Positions 61,776-64,000 of a stretch of DNA of 64,000 bases are shown here, piece after piece. Position 1 is the stretch's first letter; each line of letters opens with the position of its first letter. This DNA is from Climacium dendroides (taxonomy: Eukaryota; Streptophyta; Bryopsida; Hypnales; Climaciaceae), in assembly GCA_950106755.1 (NCBI GenBank), contig OX467086.1:10558001-10622000 (forward strand), given 5' to 3'. The position numbers were made by a program, and so were the translations under genes. A model generated the notes under the pieces. It ran no database searches. It saw only the letters and a program-made list of their open reading frames with translations, and had not been told where the DNA came from.

Positions 61776-63079
61776 AATATGTAAAATATGTCATTAATTG
61801 AATGAATTGACTTTCATAGTTTGGAAGTTACATTGAAAACTACAGCCCTTACCTCCTTGTTATTTGACTTAAAGAAATTCATTCATTAACAAAGATGTCC
61901 TTGGAATGCACATTGTCATCGATTGTATCGAATTCACTATTCAACAAAATTTTCAATTAGAATAAGGCTTTAACATTGTAGAGGAATAATTTAAGGATGT
62001 ATTTTTGGCTTGCAATTTTTCGCAAGAGAGTTAGTAGAAGCAACATGTGGAATTTGAGTTATTGAGGTAAAATATAATATGGTTAGAAAAGAATCCATAT
62101 ACCAAATCTCCAATTATCCTATTTAAAAAATATTAAGCAAGTCAATTTTTAACCTTCATCAAAATCATGCAACAAGTAAGTAAGCTAGGCTACTACCTCA
62201 TTGAAACTTCAACAAACATTATGTTTTTAATATAATGGATGGATGGATTTACTTCTTTCATTTTCTATAGTTTTGACAATATGCCTTTGGACAAATTCAT
62301 CATCTAAACATTGGACGGTGTGAAAAAAAATTGTATATATACCATTGTTTCTTATTCCTCAAATACAAATTATGGACAAAGAGATGACAAAACATACACT
62401 GTTGGATATAGAATTTAACAATTAGCATCATTCATTTTGATGTCAATTGAACATGTAAAGCTTATCAAGTCATCATGGTCAGAAATAATAACGTAACATG
62501 CCTACAAAATACTTGATCATTTTTTTGCTTCTGAGACATATGCAAGATACAATAATGATTCAAATAAAGAGTGCTATGTGTTATTTAATTCAATTGAATA
62601 TAAATACAATGTTTAGTCACAGTTGGAAGCTTATTGTGCACCTTCTATATGAAATATATGATATATGTTTTTGAAGATGTAGGGTTGAACTTCACAATCA
62701 AAGGCCATATTCGTTATATTGAGACTTTTGGTAGTCTCATTTTTATCCTCGACTCGAAGATAAATCATAATAACTGTTCAATTTTAAGACTATTTGGTAA
62801 GTTGAGATTTCAATGTATTAATATATATAAAAACCTTTGATTTCCCAAAGGTTGCAGGCTCATCATATCCTCGACTCGAGGATAAATTACTATAACTATT
62901 TTAGGGTTGTAGTCTCAAAATGTGTAGATTGTCTCATTTTAACGAATAAGGCCATATCACTGTACGATAGAAGGTAGAGCCACTCATAACTAACCAAATA
63001 AAGAATGATGAACGTATTGGAAGCAGCTAAAGCATTGGAAATATTCTTAGAAGTGCATGAACAAAAATGCCAATATTTG

Positions 63080-63084
<5 letters not shown>
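61776..63084. other. AT-rich gene-free DNA with a small direct repeat
   Basis: No gene supported. 'ATCCTCGACTCGA(A/G)GATAAAT' occurs twice (about 62746-62766 and 62867-62887), separated by 121 bp. Reverse-complementary flanks GAGACTTTTGGTAGTCTC also occur. Confidence 0.45.

Positions 63085-63117
<33 letters not shown>
63085..63117. repeat. (TA)n microsatellite
   Basis: A pure alternating AT run of about 33 bp. Confidence 0.95.
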
Positions 63118-63119
<2 letters not shown>

Positions 63120-63716
63120 AAAAAAACAAACTTTGGTGATTTTTTGAAATGAAATGAAATTACTATTTATTTTTGAAGCCCAAAGTTAGTCTTCACCTAT
63201 GTCCAATGTAAAATCGCTCATTTAAGAGACTACTTCTTGCTCACTTTGGCATTTAAAACCAAATCTAAACCAAGCATATGTGTCATGACAAGATTGGTGG
63301 AATTCACGATTGGAAATCAAGAACTCATGATTATAAATGAGTTCAAACTTCTCTTAAATTTGGCCACCTTGTTAATTGATAATGGGGTTGTGGTCGAGAA
63401 TGGATACCTCTACCTTCTGTTTAATAGAAGTGATTTCCATGATAATAGACAACGTGAAGACAATTGGTTCTTCATGATTTTGAAGCTGAACTTTGGGAAA
63501 TGGTAGTTGTTAGTGTTGTATGTTTTCTAAATACCTTTAGTTGTTCTAAGTGAAAGTGATAACAATTTGGTTTTCATTAAGAAAATATATGGGAATTGAG
63601 CATTGTTGCAATGTACATTGGAGGAGGATTGCAATTTTATGTGGAAAGTGTTAAATTTTGTAGGTCAATCTTTATATCAATGAAACAATTTTCTTTAAGT
63701 GAAGGTATAATTGCAG

Positions 63717-64000
63717 GAACCAAGGAGTACAATAGATGCTAGGGGTTTTGGAAGTCTTGTAGATATGCCATTATTGGCAACAAGAGGAAGGCCTGATGGA
63801 GAAAGTGTCGGCCAAAGAATTGTTAAAGCATGTCGTACCAGACTATTCCAAGGTGGTGCGTTTGGAAGGCATAACGTTGGAGCACATAGAGGTCAGAACA
63901 CTACAGAGCTCATCACTGAAGAAGGAGCTATTGTTGGAACAGATATAATTGATGAAAGTCTGAAATGTGGAATGGAACTACATCATGTGAAGCTCTGGCC
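63717..64000 (+). CDS. Unrecognised coding segment, open through the window edge (partial)
   Basis: After a plausible acceptor (TATAATTGCAG ending at 63717 or just before), one frame stays open to the end of the window, about 94 codons. It is much less AT-biased than the preceding 2 kb and shows protein-like composition (GRPDGESVGQRIV, QGGAFGRHNVGAHRGQN, GAIVGTDIIDES). An upstream ORF (63237-63506, ending LNFGKW) stops next to a possible GTAGTT donor and might be a preceding exon, but the phases do not join cleanly at the best acceptor. The family is not recognised; it could be a host gene or element-encoded. Confidence 0.4.

Noticed and set aside
1..64000. tRNA genes, organelle DNA insertions, LTR retrotransposon with paired LTRs
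   Set aside because: Scanned by eye for cloverleaf/B-box sequences, plastid or mitochondrial genes, and long direct terminal repeats with RT/integrase motifs; none was convincing. Short or degraded cases could have been missed.

Overview
This is a nuclear land-plant sequence: AT-rich, with compact multi-exon genes using GT-AG introns, interstitial plant-type telomere motifs (TTTAGGG/CCCTAAA), and proteins matching plant-specific families (IQM calmodulin-binding protein, PRA1 type A, a chloroplast PPR-type protein). Short introns between short exons, with long gene-free AT-rich blocks full of degraded repeats, fit a bryophyte (moss-like) genome. A liverwort, hornwort or lycophyte cannot be excluded from sequence alone.

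Five protein-coding genes can be spliced in silico with every intron phase closing. They are (1) a PPR-like chloroplast protein on +, 1293-4173, 505 aa; (2) an IQM-family IQ-motif protein on -, 11371-7227, 387 aa; (3) a PRA1-family membrane protein on -, 24305-21365, 208 aa; (4) cytosolic ribosomal protein eS24 (RPS24) on +, 28894-29909, 135 aa; (5) a phosphoinositide-specific phospholipase C on -, 37589-31583, about 740 aa. They have no shared pathway. PLC (IP3/Ca2+ release) and IQM (calmodulin target) both belong to calcium signalling, but their proximity is probably coincidental.

The rest is repeat-rich. The most striking part is a 4.6 kb minus-strand coding relic (54078-49430). Twelve stop codons fall in one otherwise continuous frame over 3.7 kb without a single frameshift. 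Several repeat families are bounded by TTAA and begin with CCC, which is the signature of piggyBac-type target sites; one copy is matched inside this window by a related empty site. There are also a Stowaway-like TA-flanked MITE (13976-14394), other inverted-repeat elements, and a composite GC-rich to AT-rich minisatellite at 58.77-60.78 kb.

Layout: 1-4.2 kb PPR gene; 4.9-6.2 kb array of TTAA-bounded MITEs; 7.2-11.4 kb IQM gene; 12-20.98 kb repeats and AT-rich DNA; 21.4-24.3 kb PRA1; 24.8-28.6 kb AT-rich DNA; 28.9-29.9 kb RPS24; 31.6-37.6 kb PLC; 38.6-49.4 kb repeats and inverted repeats; 49.4-54.1 kb stop-riddled element; 54.1-58.8 kb AT-rich DNA; 58.8-60.8 kb minisatellites; 61-63.7 kb repeats; 63.7-64 kb start of an unrecognised open coding segment. 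Splice models are manual inferences without transcript support.
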